A stretch of 64,000 nucleotides of DNA from Lentzea sp. NBRC 105346 (GTDB lineage Bacteria > Actinomycetota > Actinomycetes > Mycobacteriales > Pseudonocardiaceae). Location: NCBI RefSeq assembly GCF_030269605.1, contig NZ_BSTQ01000014.1, positions 1 to 64,000 of the forward strand, written 5' to 3'. The position numbers and the translations under genes were made by a program. The notes below the pieces were generated by a model, which was not told the origin of the DNA, ran no database searches, and saw nothing but the letters and a program-made list of their open reading frames with translations. Of this stretch, positions 27,004 through 35,046 are shown piece after piece. How positions within the stretch are numbered: the stretch's first letter is position 1; each line of letters begins with the position of its first letter.

Positions 27004-27477
27004 ATGTTCGCTCGCGCACTGTCCGCGCTGGTCCTTGCGGCGACCGCGCTCGTGCTCGGCACCTCGGTGGCCTCCGCGGCACCGACGAAGCTCACCCACG
27101 CCGACGCCGCCGCGCGGTTCCGCGCCGCCGGCATCACGTGGTCGTCCAGCGGCGGGTGTTCCGACTGGAACAACCGCACCTGCACGTCGTTCACCAACAT
27201 CAACCTGACCACCGTGCAGGGCGCGATCACGTTCAAGCGCGCCAGCGGCTGCGCGGTGAACATCACCGGCGGCACCGAGGTCGGCCACGCGGCGGGCACC
27301 TACAGCCACCGTAACGGCTACAAGGTCGACTTCTCGCTGAACTCCTGCGTCACCAACTACATCACCAGCCGCTTCGCCTCCATCGGCGGCAGCAAGTGGA
27401 AGTCGAACTCGGGCAACATCTACTACCGCGAGTCGAACCACTGGGACGTCACGTACTACAACTGCGGCGGCTGCTGA
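27004..27477 (+). CDS. Secreted small M15/LAS-type metallopeptidase-like protein
   Basis: 157 residues with signal peptide to about residue 26 (VASA/AP) and GGAGAGG before ATG 27004. The pattern SHRNGYKVDF (His102, Asp109) matches the HxxGxxxD zinc motif of LAS peptidases, and YRESNHWDV (Glu143, His146) the ExxHW motif. Six Cys residues suggest disulfides. LAS enzymes cut D-Ala-containing or cross-link peptides of peptidoglycan. Shorter than typical VanY-like enzymes. Divergent from the NlpC/P60 gene, so both may serve wall turnover. Confidence 0.75.
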   Translation: MFARALSALVLAATALVLGTSVASAAPTKLTHADAAARFRAAGITWSSSGGCSDWNNRTCTSFTNINLTTVQGAITFKRASGCAVNITGGTEVGHAAGTYSHRNGYKVDFSLNSCVTNYITSRFASIGGSKWKSNSGNIYYRESNHWDVTYYNCGGC

Positions 27478-27479
27478 GT

Positions 27480-27532
27480 GCTATGGGGGGAGCTTTCCAA
27501 GCGCCCAGCGCTTGGAAAGCTCCCTTCATAGC
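27480..27532. repeat. Palindromic repeat family B, full copy
   Basis: Arms of 25 bases (27480-27504 and 27508-27532) pair with two mismatches around a 3-base loop, core GAGCTTTCCAAGCGC. It begins two bases after the metallopeptidase stop and ends just before the ribosome-binding site of the next gene. A half copy is at 100-124. Confidence 0.9.
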
Positions 27533-27547
27533 GGTAGGAAGATCCAC

Positions 27548-28282
27548 GTGACTTCCATCGGCGCGGTGTTCCGGCCCCAGCTCCCACCCGAACGGCTGCG
27601 CGCCGTGGTGACCGCGGCGGAGGAGGCGGGCCTGGAGCAGCTGTGGCTGTGGGAGGACTGTTTCCTGGAGAGCGGCATCGCCACCGCGGCGGCCGCTCTC
27701 GCCTGGTCTTCGAAGTTGCGGGTCGGCGTCGGCCTGCTGCCCGTGCCGCTGCGCAACGTCGCGCTGACCGCGATGGAGGCCGCGACGCTGCACCGGCTGT
27801 TCCCCGGCCGCGTGGTGCTCGGTGTCGGGCACGGCGTCCTGGAGTGGATGGGCCAGGTCGGCGCCCGCGTCTCCTCGCCGCTGACACTCCTGGACGAGTA
27901 CGTGACCGCGCTGCGTGCTTTGTTGCGCGGAGAGCGCGTGACCACTTCGGGCCGGTACGTCCAGCTCTCCGACGTGGCCCTGGACTGGCCGCCGCTGACG
28001 CCGGCTCCGATCCTCGTGGGTGCGCGTGGTCCCAAGTCGGTGCGGCTCAGCGTGGAACGTGCTGACGGCACGATCCTCGACGCGATCGCCACGCCCGAGA
28101 TCGTCCGGCGGACCCGCGAGATCTCCGACAAGGAGATCATCGTGTACGCCGAGACCACGTCTGTCGATCTTGTTCGGGAGCTCGCCGACGCGGGCGCGTC
28201 CACGGTCGTGCTCCAGCAGTCGGCAGACGCGACCGACGCCGAGGAGTTCATGCGCTTCGTGGCGTCCGTGACCCTTTCCTAA
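27548..28282 (+). CDS. Luciferase-like (LLM class) oxidoreductase
   Basis: 244 residues from GTG 27548 with AGGA seven bases upstream. TIM-barrel of the bacterial-luciferase superfamily: EEAGLEQLWLWED, LRVGVGLLPVPLRN, FPGRVVLGVGHG and LVGARGPKSVRL. The short length (usually 280-340) and lack of insertions suggest a minimal F420- or FMN-dependent enzyme; in actinobacteria F420 is likely. Substrate unknown. Confidence 0.85.
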   Translation: MTSIGAVFRPQLPPERLRAVVTAAEEAGLEQLWLWEDCFLESGIATAAAALAWSSKLRVGVGLLPVPLRNVALTAMEAATLHRLFPGRVVLGVGHGVLEWMGQVGARVSSPLTLLDEYVTALRALLRGERVTTSGRYVQLSDVALDWPPLTPAPILVGARGPKSVRLSVERADGTILDAIATPEIVRRTREISDKEIIVYAETTSVDLVRELADAGASTVVLQQSADATDAEEFMRFVASVTLS

Positions 28283-28388
28283 ACCTCAATTCATCCGTTC
28301 GTGTAAGTCCACTCGGCTTGGATAACAGCACGTCTCGGCTTCCGCGATGGACAGAGTGAGAGCCTGTCGCACCATCGGGGAGGTCCGC

Positions 28389-29003
28389 ATGTTCGGGCGC
28401 AAGCAGCGGAGGATCGACGAACTCGAGAAGGTCGCGACCGGCCTGCAGTCGATGCTGGCCAAACTCGGTGGCGAACGAGGCGAGGTCGCCCGCGAACGCG
28501 CCGCGTTGCTGCACATCCGCCGCCAGATCGACGACGCGCGCGAGGAGCTCGCGCCGCTCGAGGATTCCCTGAAGGTCCAGCGTTCCGGCGTGTTCCGGTA
28601 TCACCACCCGCTCTCGTCCTCGTCGGAGTACCAGACCCATCTGGATCTCGCGCAACGCGAGATGGCCGAGCTGATCAAGGAGGGCGCGGCCGTCGAGGGC
28701 GGCAGCGAGTGCACCTTCAACGGGTCGGTCGGCCAGGGCGGTGGGCTGGTCGAGGACTGGAGCATGTTGATGCTGCGGGCCTACAACGCCGAGGCCGAGA
28801 ACTGCTTGCTCATGGTGCGGGCTTCTTCAGGGCGGGTGGCGTTGAAACGGTTGGAGCGGGCGGCCGATGACGTGAATCGGCTCGGAGCGCGGCTGGGGTT
28901 GAAGATCTCGCCGCGGTACAGCGCGTTGCGGACCTATGAGCTGGAGCTGACCGTGGATCACCTGCGCAAGAAGCTCGAGGAGCGCAAGCGCAGGGCGGCC
29001 TAG
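28389..29003 (+). CDS. Stand-alone DUF4041-domain protein
   Basis: 204 residues from ATG 28389 with GGGGAGG six bases upstream. The N-terminal half is a long coiled coil (about 8-60). The middle carries the DUF4041 pattern MLMLRAYNAEAENCL followed by KRLERAADDVNRLG and the basic helix HLRKKLEERKRRAA at the end. In phage and phage-like proteins DUF4041 is normally followed by a T5orf172 GIY-YIG nuclease domain, which is absent here. Function unknown. The last four bases overlap the convergent flavoprotein gene. Confidence 0.75.
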   Translation: MFGRKQRRIDELEKVATGLQSMLAKLGGERGEVARERAALLHIRRQIDDAREELAPLEDSLKVQRSGVFRYHHPLSSSSEYQTHLDLAQREMAELIKEGAAVEGGSECTFNGSVGQGGGLVEDWSMLMLRAYNAEAENCLLMVRASSGRVALKRLERAADDVNRLGARLGLKISPRYSALRTYELELTVDHLRKKLEERKRRAA

Positions 29004-30574
29004 TAGATCGCGCGGTGCGCGCCCTGGATCAGCATCCGGTAGGCCTCACCCGCCCGCCCGTTGCGAGCCAACGCCGCGCGAGCCGCGTTCGCCCCGGCGG
29101 CACCGTGCACCCCGCCGCCGGGCCACGCCGAGGCATTGGCCAGGTAAAGCCGATCGAACGGTGTGTCCGCGCGCCCGAGACCGGGCACGGGCCTGAACAC
29201 CAGCTGCTGGTGAATAGCGGCGGTCCCAGCGTTGATGGCGCCCTCGACCAGCGACGAGTTGCCCTCTTCCAGCTGCGCGGGACCGGCGATGTGCCGGCCG
29301 AGGATCAGCGAACGGAAACCGGGCGCGCGTTCCTCGATCAGCTGCTCGACCCGGTCGGCGCGGCGGCGCAGGCGGTCGTCGGTCCACTTGCCGCCGTTCG
29401 GGACGTGCGTGTACGCCCACGCGGCCTCGGTGCCCGCGGGCGAGCGCGACGGGTCCGACGTGGTCATCTGGCCCATCACCAGGAACGGGGTGCGCGGCAG
29501 CTTCTGGCACGCGAGCTCGTGCGCGGTCGCGGCGAGGCCGTTCAGGTCGCCGCCCAGATGCACCGTGCCCGCACCCGCGGCCTCCGGGTTCGTCCACGGG
29601 ATCGGGCCGGACAACGCCCAGTCGACCTTGATCGTCGCGTGGTCGTACTGGAACCGGGACAGATCGTCCACCAAGCGGTCAGGCAACGAGGAAGCGCCCA
29701 CGAGATCCAGGTACAGCTTGGGAGCGGGCACGTCGGCGAGCACAGCACGACGGGCACGCACCAACTCCGAACCGACACGCACACCCACGGCGACACCGCG
29801 GGCGTGCAGCACGGACGTGACGCGAGCGCCGCACACCACCCGGCCGCCGCGCGCCTCCAACCGCCGGACCAGGGCTGACGTCAACGACGAGGCGCCGCCG
29901 GCCGGGACCGGGTTGCCGACGTCCTGGCCCAGCATCGCGAGCAGCCAGCCGAAACCGGCACCGCCCGCCTGGTCGGGGCCGAGGTCGGTGTGCATCGTGT
30001 TGCCCGCCAACAGGATCCGGGCGCCCTCACCGGCGAAGAGCTCCTCGCCGAGCCGGCGCACCGGCAGCGTCAGCATGCGGGTCAGTCGAAGCGCGTCACC
30101 GGGTCCTGCGGTTCGTAACAACGACAGGGCTCCGCGAACCGGCGGGAACGGTCGCAGCAGTGAGTCCAAAATGGACGAACGAACCCGTTGGAACCGGGCG
30201 AACTCCTCCTGCCACGCCTCCGCATCGGAGTGCGCGAACGACCCGACGGACTTCGCGGTCACGTCGGCGTCGCGCGACAGCAGTGCGACCCGGTCGTCGG
30301 GGAAGACGTGTGCCAGTACGGCGGGTGCGTGCGACCACTCGAGGTCCAGGTTCAGTACGTCGATGACCGGAGAACCGAGGCCCAGTGGGTAGAACGCGCT
30401 GTAGAGGTCGTTGCGGAAGCCCGGCGCGGTGATCTCCGCCGTGCGCACCGCGCCGCCGGGCTCGTCCTGTGCCTCCAGCACCAGGACGTCCCAGCCGGCG
30501 TCGGCGAGCAGGTTCGCGGCGACGAGCCCGTTGGGGCCCGCGCCGATCACTACGGCGTCAGCGTCCGAGTTCAC
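29000..30574 (-). CDS. FAD-dependent oxidoreductase, carotenoid-desaturase-like
   Basis: 524 residues from GTG 30574; a GTG at 30613 would add 13 residues but overlaps the hemerythrin gene. The N-terminal dinucleotide-binding fold reads DAVVIGAGPNGLVAANLLADAG with ELEAQ-like LEAQDEPGG. The C-terminal FAD motif is RLYLANASAWPGGGVHGAAG. Family: phytoene desaturase/amine oxidase-like NAD(P)/FAD proteins. No carotenoid genes are nearby, so the substrate is open. Confidence 0.88.
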   Translation of the reverse strand: MNSDADAVVIGAGPNGLVAANLLADAGWDVLVLEAQDEPGGAVRTAEITAPGFRNDLYSAFYPLGLGSPVIDVLNLDLEWSHAPAVLAHVFPDDRVALLSRDADVTAKSVGSFAHSDAEAWQEEFARFQRVRSSILDSLLRPFPPVRGALSLLRTAGPGDALRLTRMLTLPVRRLGEELFAGEGARILLAGNTMHTDLGPDQAGGAGFGWLLAMLGQDVGNPVPAGGASSLTSALVRRLEARGGRVVCGARVTSVLHARGVAVGVRVGSELVRARRAVLADVPAPKLYLDLVGASSLPDRLVDDLSRFQYDHATIKVDWALSGPIPWTNPEAAGAGTVHLGGDLNGLAATAHELACQKLPRTPFLVMGQMTTSDPSRSPAGTEAAWAYTHVPNGGKWTDDRLRRRADRVEQLIEERAPGFRSLILGRHIAGPAQLEEGNSSLVEGAINAGTAAIHQQLVFRPVPGLGRADTPFDRLYLANASAWPGGGVHGAAGANAARAALARNGRAGEAYRMLIQGAHRAIY

Positions 30575-30605
30575 GCGTCCACCATTCCAGATCTTGCTGG
30601 GTTGT

Positions 30606-31145
30606 TCATCCACTTACCTTGCGGATCATGTCTCGCGCGCGGTCCACCACGGCGAGCATCGGACCGGTCAGCAGGTTCGCGATCGGTCCCTCCACGCCGG
30701 GGTGCGGCCTGGTCGGCGCGATCGTCTCGGCGGTGCGCACGGCCGACGCCATGGCCTCCAGGCGCTCCTGACCGTGCACCTTGCGCAGCAACGGGAACTC
30801 GGCCTGTTCCTCGTGGTCGGCGTGGGCGAGCACGTCGTCGCGCAGCTGCACGAGCAGCGTGTCGAACCCCTCGGCCTGCGGGCCGATGCCGTCCATGGTC
30901 GACAGCAGTTCCTTGGCGCGGCGCTCCTCGGCGAGGCGCGCGTCCACGATGGGCGTTCCACCGTTCACGCGCTTCACGGCGGGGTGGACGATCTCCTCTT
31001 CGGCGGTCTCGTGGATCGAGAGCAAGCGGACGAGGCGGTACCACGCGTCCTTGCGTTCGTCGCCTGCGGCGCTCTCGACCTCTGCGAACAACGTACGGAT
31101 TTCCTCGTGCTGCCGGTGCAGCACAGTGATCACGTCGTCAGCCAT
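30606..31145 (-). CDS. Hemerythrin HHE-domain protein
   Basis: 179 residues. A four-helix bundle with the expected iron-ligand pattern: HRQHEEIRTLF, SIHETAEEEIVHP and LAHADHEEQAEFPLL. Such proteins bind a diiron centre and are linked to oxygen or redox stress. Thirty-one bases separate it from the flavoprotein gene downstream, so the two are probably cotranscribed. Confidence 0.92.
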   Translation of the reverse strand: MADDVITVLHRQHEEIRTLFAEVESAAGDERKDAWYRLVRLLSIHETAEEEIVHPAVKRVNGGTPIVDARLAEERRAKELLSTMDGIGPQAEGFDTLLVQLRDDVLAHADHEEQAEFPLLRKVHGQERLEAMASAVRTAETIAPTRPHPGVEGPIANLLTGPMLAVVDRARDMIRKVSG

Positions 31146-31166
31146 ACCGCCTGAGTACCCGGCCGT

Positions 31167-31209
31167 CTAGCCGTCAAGCGTCTCAATTCGTTCGAGACCA
31201 TACGGCTAG
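31167..31209. other. Nested hairpin in the hemerythrin/SBP divergent region
   Basis: Outer arms CTAGCCGT (31167-31174) and ACGGCTAG (31202-31209), inner arms GTCTC (31180-31184) and GAGAC (31194-31198). Confidence 0.55.
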
Positions 31210-31223
31210 CACAATCGTTATTA

Positions 31224-31264
31224 GTACGGAAGTCTCATGAACCATTGGGTTCTGTGTTCCGTAC
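31224..31264. other. Second nested hairpin in the same region
   Basis: Perfect outer arms GTACGGAA (31224-31231) and TTCCGTAC (31257-31264) enclose GAACC and GGTTC. Independent of the first hairpin. Could be an operator pair or an untranslated RNA structure. Confidence 0.5.
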
Positions 31265-31297
31265 CACATAAGTAGGAGTTTGATGATGACTCAACGA

Positions 31298-31319
31298 ATA
31301 CTGAGCTACCGCTTAGTAT
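31298..31319. promoter_or_regulatory. Candidate operator before the substrate-binding protein gene
   Basis: ATACTGAG-N6-CTTAGTAT, arms matching at seven of eight positions, 28-49 bases upstream of ATG 31347. Position and size fit a repressor or activator site. Confidence 0.4.
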
Positions 31320-31346
31320 GTCGCTGATCAAGACAAGGATGTCTGC

Positions 31347-32594
31347 ATGCCGTTCCGCCGCCGTGTCGTCCTGCCAGCTGTCTTGGCCCTGACGGTCGTC
31401 GTGGCCGCCTGTGGTGCGAAGGATCAGCAGGCGAGCAAGCAGGACGTGAAGACGGGACCCGGTGTCACCGCCGACACGATCTCGCTCGGCGTGCTGACGG
31501 ACATGACCGGTCCGTTCAAGGGATCCGCGCTGTTGCGGATCAAGGGCTACGAGCTTTACCTCAGCCAGCTCAACGAGCGCGGCGGCATCTGCGGCCGCAA
31601 GGTCGAGCTGAAGCTCAAGGACCACGCCTTCGACGTGCAGAAGGCGCTCGACGGCTACTTCGAGCTGGAGCCGGAGATCCTCGGTCTGATGGAGCTCGCG
31701 GGCGCGCCGATGACGGCCGCGATCGAGCCCGACCTGATGCAGACGCGCGTGCTGACCGTGCCCGCCTCGTGGGCCGCGTCGCTGCTCGGCAACCCGCAGA
31801 TGATGATCGTCGGCACGACGTACGACCTCGACATCATCAACGGCATCGACTACTACAAGCGCCAGGGTGTCATCAAGGAAGGCGACACCATCGGGCACGT
31901 CTACATCGACGGCAGCTACGGCGGAAACGCCCTGGAGGGCACCCAGTTCGCGGCGAACGCCTGGAACATGAAGGTCTCCGAGCAGAAGATCGGCGAGACG
32001 ACGGCGGACCTCACCCAGCAGATCGGCGCGCTGAAGGCGGCCGGCGCCAAGGCCGTCATGCTGAGCACCAACCCGCAGCAGACGGCGATCGCGGTCGGTG
32101 TCGCCGCGGCGCTGAAGTGGGAGGTGCCGTTCATGGTCAACGTGGTCGGCTTCGACCCGGCCCTCATGCAGTCGCCCGTCGCGCCCGCCGTCGCCAAGCA
32201 GGTGTCCGTCGTGACGTCGGTGGCGCCGTACACCAACGGCCAGAACGGGCCGAAGGAAGTGGCGAGCGCGTTCCAGTCGAAGTACCCCGGCGAGAAGCCC
32301 GCGCTGTACGTCGACCACGGCTACGCCGTCGCGATGGCCTACACCGCGGTGCTCGAGAAGGCCTGCCGGGACAACGACCTCACGCGTGACGGCGTGCTGA
32401 AGGCGTTCCACGACACCAACGGCCTGGAGATGAAGGGCCTGACGGGTCCGCTGCACTTCTCGCTGGTCGGCCGCCCCTCAACCACCCAGTCGATCATCAC
32501 CAAGCCGGACCTCAACGCCCCGGGCTCCCTCACCACCGTCGAGGAACTCTTCGAGTCCGACCTGGTGAAGCAGAAGGGCACCCGCGCCAAGTAA
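31347..32594 (+). CDS. Substrate-binding lipoprotein, branched-chain amino-acid type (orphan)
   Basis: 415 residues with AAGGA upstream. Lipoprotein signal with lipobox VVAAC (Cys22). The mature part is a type I periplasmic-binding fold (Peripla_BP_6): ISLGVLTDMTGPFKG at the start, GHVYIDGSYGGNALEG and YVDHGYAVAMAYTAVLEKA later. It should present a small amino-acid-like ligand to an ABC importer, but no permease or ATPase gene is next to it. Repeat A at 32599-32653 follows as a bidirectional terminator against tex. Confidence 0.92.
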   Translation: MPFRRRVVLPAVLALTVVVAACGAKDQQASKQDVKTGPGVTADTISLGVLTDMTGPFKGSALLRIKGYELYLSQLNERGGICGRKVELKLKDHAFDVQKALDGYFELEPEILGLMELAGAPMTAAIEPDLMQTRVLTVPASWAASLLGNPQMMIVGTTYDLDIINGIDYYKRQGVIKEGDTIGHVYIDGSYGGNALEGTQFAANAWNMKVSEQKIGETTADLTQQIGALKAAGAKAVMLSTNPQQTAIAVGVAAALKWEVPFMVNVVGFDPALMQSPVAPAVAKQVSVVTSVAPYTNGQNGPKEVASAFQSKYPGEKPALYVDHGYAVAMAYTAVLEKACRDNDLTRDGVLKAFHDTNGLEMKGLTGPLHFSLVGRPSTTQSIITKPDLNAPGSLTTVEELFESDLVKQKGTRAK

Positions 32595-32598
32595 TGAG

Positions 32599-32653
32599 GT
32601 GCCGTTAAGGCCACCTTCACTGCGCTGAACGCAGTAAAGGTGGCCTTAACGGT
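32599..32653. repeat. Palindromic repeat family A, copy 2
   Basis: Perfect 16-base arms (32602-32617 and 32637-32652, core CCGTTAAGGCCACCTT), with inner CTGCG/CGCAG as in the copy at 7393-7449. It fills nearly the whole space between the convergent SBP and tex genes, so it probably terminates both transcripts. Confidence 0.85.
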
Positions 32654-32658
32654 GTCAG

Positions 32659-34983
32659 CTACTTGCCGAAGCCGGCGCGCCTGAGGGCGTCGGCCATCGA
32701 GCCGGACGCCGGGGGTGGGGAGTTGCGGCGATCCTGCTGCTGGCGTTGCGGACGACCGCCGCCACCACGGTTGCCGCCACGATCCCGGCCACCGCCGCCC
32801 TGCTGGGGCTTGGGCTTGCCGGGCTCGTCCTGCAGCCGCAGCGTGAGGCCGATGCGCTTGCGCGCCACGTCGACCTCGAGCACCTTCACCCGCACCACGT
32901 CACCGGACTTCACGACGTCGCGCGGGTCCTTCACGTAGTTGTTGGACAGCGCGGAGATGTGCACGAGACCGTCCTGGTGCACGCCGATGTCGACGAACGC
33001 GCCGAACGCGGCGACGTTCGTGACGACACCCTCCAGCACCATGCCCGGCCTGAGGTCGGCGATCTTCTCGACGCCCTCGGCGAACGTGGCGGTCTTGAAC
33101 GCCGGACGCGGGTCGCGGCCGGGCTTCTCCAGTTCCTTCAAGATGTCCGTCACGGTCGGCAGACCGAACTTCTCGTCCACAAAGGACTCGGGCCGCAGCT
33201 TCGTCAGAACAGCGGTATTGCCGATCAGCTCGGCACCGGCCGAGTCCTGCATCCGCCGCACCACGGGGTAGGCCTCGGGGTGCACGCTGGACGCGTCGAG
33301 CGGCTCGTCGCCGCCGCGGATGCGGAGGAAGCCCGCGCACTGCTCGAAAGCCTTGGGGCCCAGGCGGGACACGTTCTTCAGCGCGTCCCGCGTGCGGAAC
33401 GGGCCGTTCTGGTCGCGGTGCAGCACGATGTTCTCCGCGAGACCGGCCGAGATGCCGGACACGCGGGTCAGCAGCGGCACGGACGCCGTGTTCAGGTCGA
33501 CCCCGACGGCGTTCACACAGTCCTCGACCACCGCGTCGAGCGAACGCGACAGCTTGGCCTCCGAGAGGTCGTGCTGGTACTGGCCGACGCCGATGGACTT
33601 CGGGTCGATCTTCACCAGCTCGGCGAGCGGGTCCTGCAGGCGGCGCGCGATCGAGACCGCGCCGCGGATCGACACGTCCAGGCCGGGCAGTTCCGACGAG
33701 GCGTAGGCGGACGCGGAGTACACCGACGCGCCGGCCTCGGAGACGACGACCTTGGTCAGCTTGAGGTCCTCGTGCCGCTTGATCAGGTCGGCGGCGAGCT
33801 TGTCCGTCTCACGTGACGCGGTGCCGTTGCCGATCGCGATCAGGTCGACGTTGTGCTTCTTCGCCAGCACCGCGAGCTTCGCGATGGACTCGTCCCAGCG
33901 GTTCGCGGGCACGTGCGGGTAGATCGTGTCGAACGCGACGACCTTGCCGGTCGCGTCGACGATCGCGACCTTCACGCCGGTGCGGAAGCCGGGGTCCAGG
34001 CCCATCGTGGCGCGCGTGCCCGCCGGGGCGGCGAGCAGCAGGTCGCGCAGGTTCGAGGCGAACACCTTCACGGCCTCGTCCTCGGCGAACTGACGCAGCC
34101 GGCCGCGCAGGTCGATGCCCAAATGCACGAGGATGCGCGTGCGCCACGCCCAGCGGACGGTGTCCGTGAGCCACTTGTCGCCCGGCCGGCCCTGGTCGTC
34201 GACGCCGAACCGGGACGCGATGCGGACCTCGAACGTCGACGGGCCGTCCTCGTTCGGCTCCTCCGGCTCCAGGACGAGGTCGAGGACCTCCTCCTTCTCG
34301 CCGCGGAACAGCGCCAGGATGCGGTGCGACGGCAGCTTGGTGAACGGCTCGGAGAAGTCGAAGTAGTCGGAGAACTTGGCCCCGTCCTCCTCCTTGCCCT
34401 CACGGACCTTCGACACGACCCGGCCGCGCGTCCACATCTGCTCGCGCAGCTCGCCGATCAGGTCGCCGTCCTCGCCGAACCGCTCGACCAGGATCGCGCG
34501 GGCGCCCTGCAGCGCGGCCGCGGCGTCCGCGACCTCCTTCGCCGGGTCGACGAACTTCGCCGCTTCTTCCTGGGGGTTCAGGTTCGGGTCGCCGAGCAGC
34601 GCGTCGGCCAGCGGTTCGAGGCCGGCCTCCTTCGCGATCTGCGCCTTGGTGCGCCGCTTCGGCTTGTACGGCAGGTAGAGGTCCTCGAGGCGCGCCTTCG
34701 AGTCGGCGGCGAGGATCTGCGCCTTCAACGCGTCGTCGAGCTTGCCCTGGCTGTCGATCGACTCCAGGACGGCCGCGCGGCGCTCCTCCAGCTCCCGCAG
34801 GTAACCGAGCCGCTCCTCGAGCGTGCGCAGCTGCGCGTCGTCGAGTGCGCCGGTCGCCTCCTTGCGGTACCGGGCGATGAAGGGCACGGTCGCGCCACCG
34901 TCGAGCAGGTCGACGGCCGCGCTCACCTGGTGCGCACCGACGCCGAGTTCGTCAGCGATCCTGTGGTGGATGAGCGTGGTCAC
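32659..34983 (-). CDS. tex: Tex-family RNA-binding transcription accessory protein
   Basis: 774 residues, standard for Tex. N-terminal Tex domain with helix-turn-helix (about 1-190), YqgF/RNase H-like domain (GLDPGFRTGVKVAIVD at about 325), helix-hairpin-helix motifs (LLTRVSGISAGLAENIVLHR), and a C-terminal S1 domain (GMVLEGVVTNVAAFGAFVDIG), then a Gly/Arg-rich tail (GGGGRDRGGNRGGGG). Cytoplasmic; acts in transcription and ribosome recovery in family members. Confidence 0.97.
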   Translation of the reverse strand: MTTLIHHRIADELGVGAHQVSAAVDLLDGGATVPFIARYRKEATGALDDAQLRTLEERLGYLRELEERRAAVLESIDSQGKLDDALKAQILAADSKARLEDLYLPYKPKRRTKAQIAKEAGLEPLADALLGDPNLNPQEEAAKFVDPAKEVADAAAALQGARAILVERFGEDGDLIGELREQMWTRGRVVSKVREGKEEDGAKFSDYFDFSEPFTKLPSHRILALFRGEKEEVLDLVLEPEEPNEDGPSTFEVRIASRFGVDDQGRPGDKWLTDTVRWAWRTRILVHLGIDLRGRLRQFAEDEAVKVFASNLRDLLLAAPAGTRATMGLDPGFRTGVKVAIVDATGKVVAFDTIYPHVPANRWDESIAKLAVLAKKHNVDLIAIGNGTASRETDKLAADLIKRHEDLKLTKVVVSEAGASVYSASAYASSELPGLDVSIRGAVSIARRLQDPLAELVKIDPKSIGVGQYQHDLSEAKLSRSLDAVVEDCVNAVGVDLNTASVPLLTRVSGISAGLAENIVLHRDQNGPFRTRDALKNVSRLGPKAFEQCAGFLRIRGGDEPLDASSVHPEAYPVVRRMQDSAGAELIGNTAVLTKLRPESFVDEKFGLPTVTDILKELEKPGRDPRPAFKTATFAEGVEKIADLRPGMVLEGVVTNVAAFGAFVDIGVHQDGLVHISALSNNYVKDPRDVVKSGDVVRVKVLEVDVARKRIGLTLRLQDEPGKPKPQQGGGGRDRGGNRGGGGRPQRQQQDRRNSPPPASGSMADALRRAGFGK

Positions 34984-35046
34984 AGCGGGTCATTGTGCCC
35001 CTCGCGTGATGTCCGGCCGCAGGGGGCCGGGCGCTACGGTGGGTCG

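Noticed and set aside
33853..35046. About 400 extra N-terminal residues on the second SARP regulator
   Set aside because: Antisense to tex, low-complexity shadow translation; the SARP domain begins exactly at ATG 35047.
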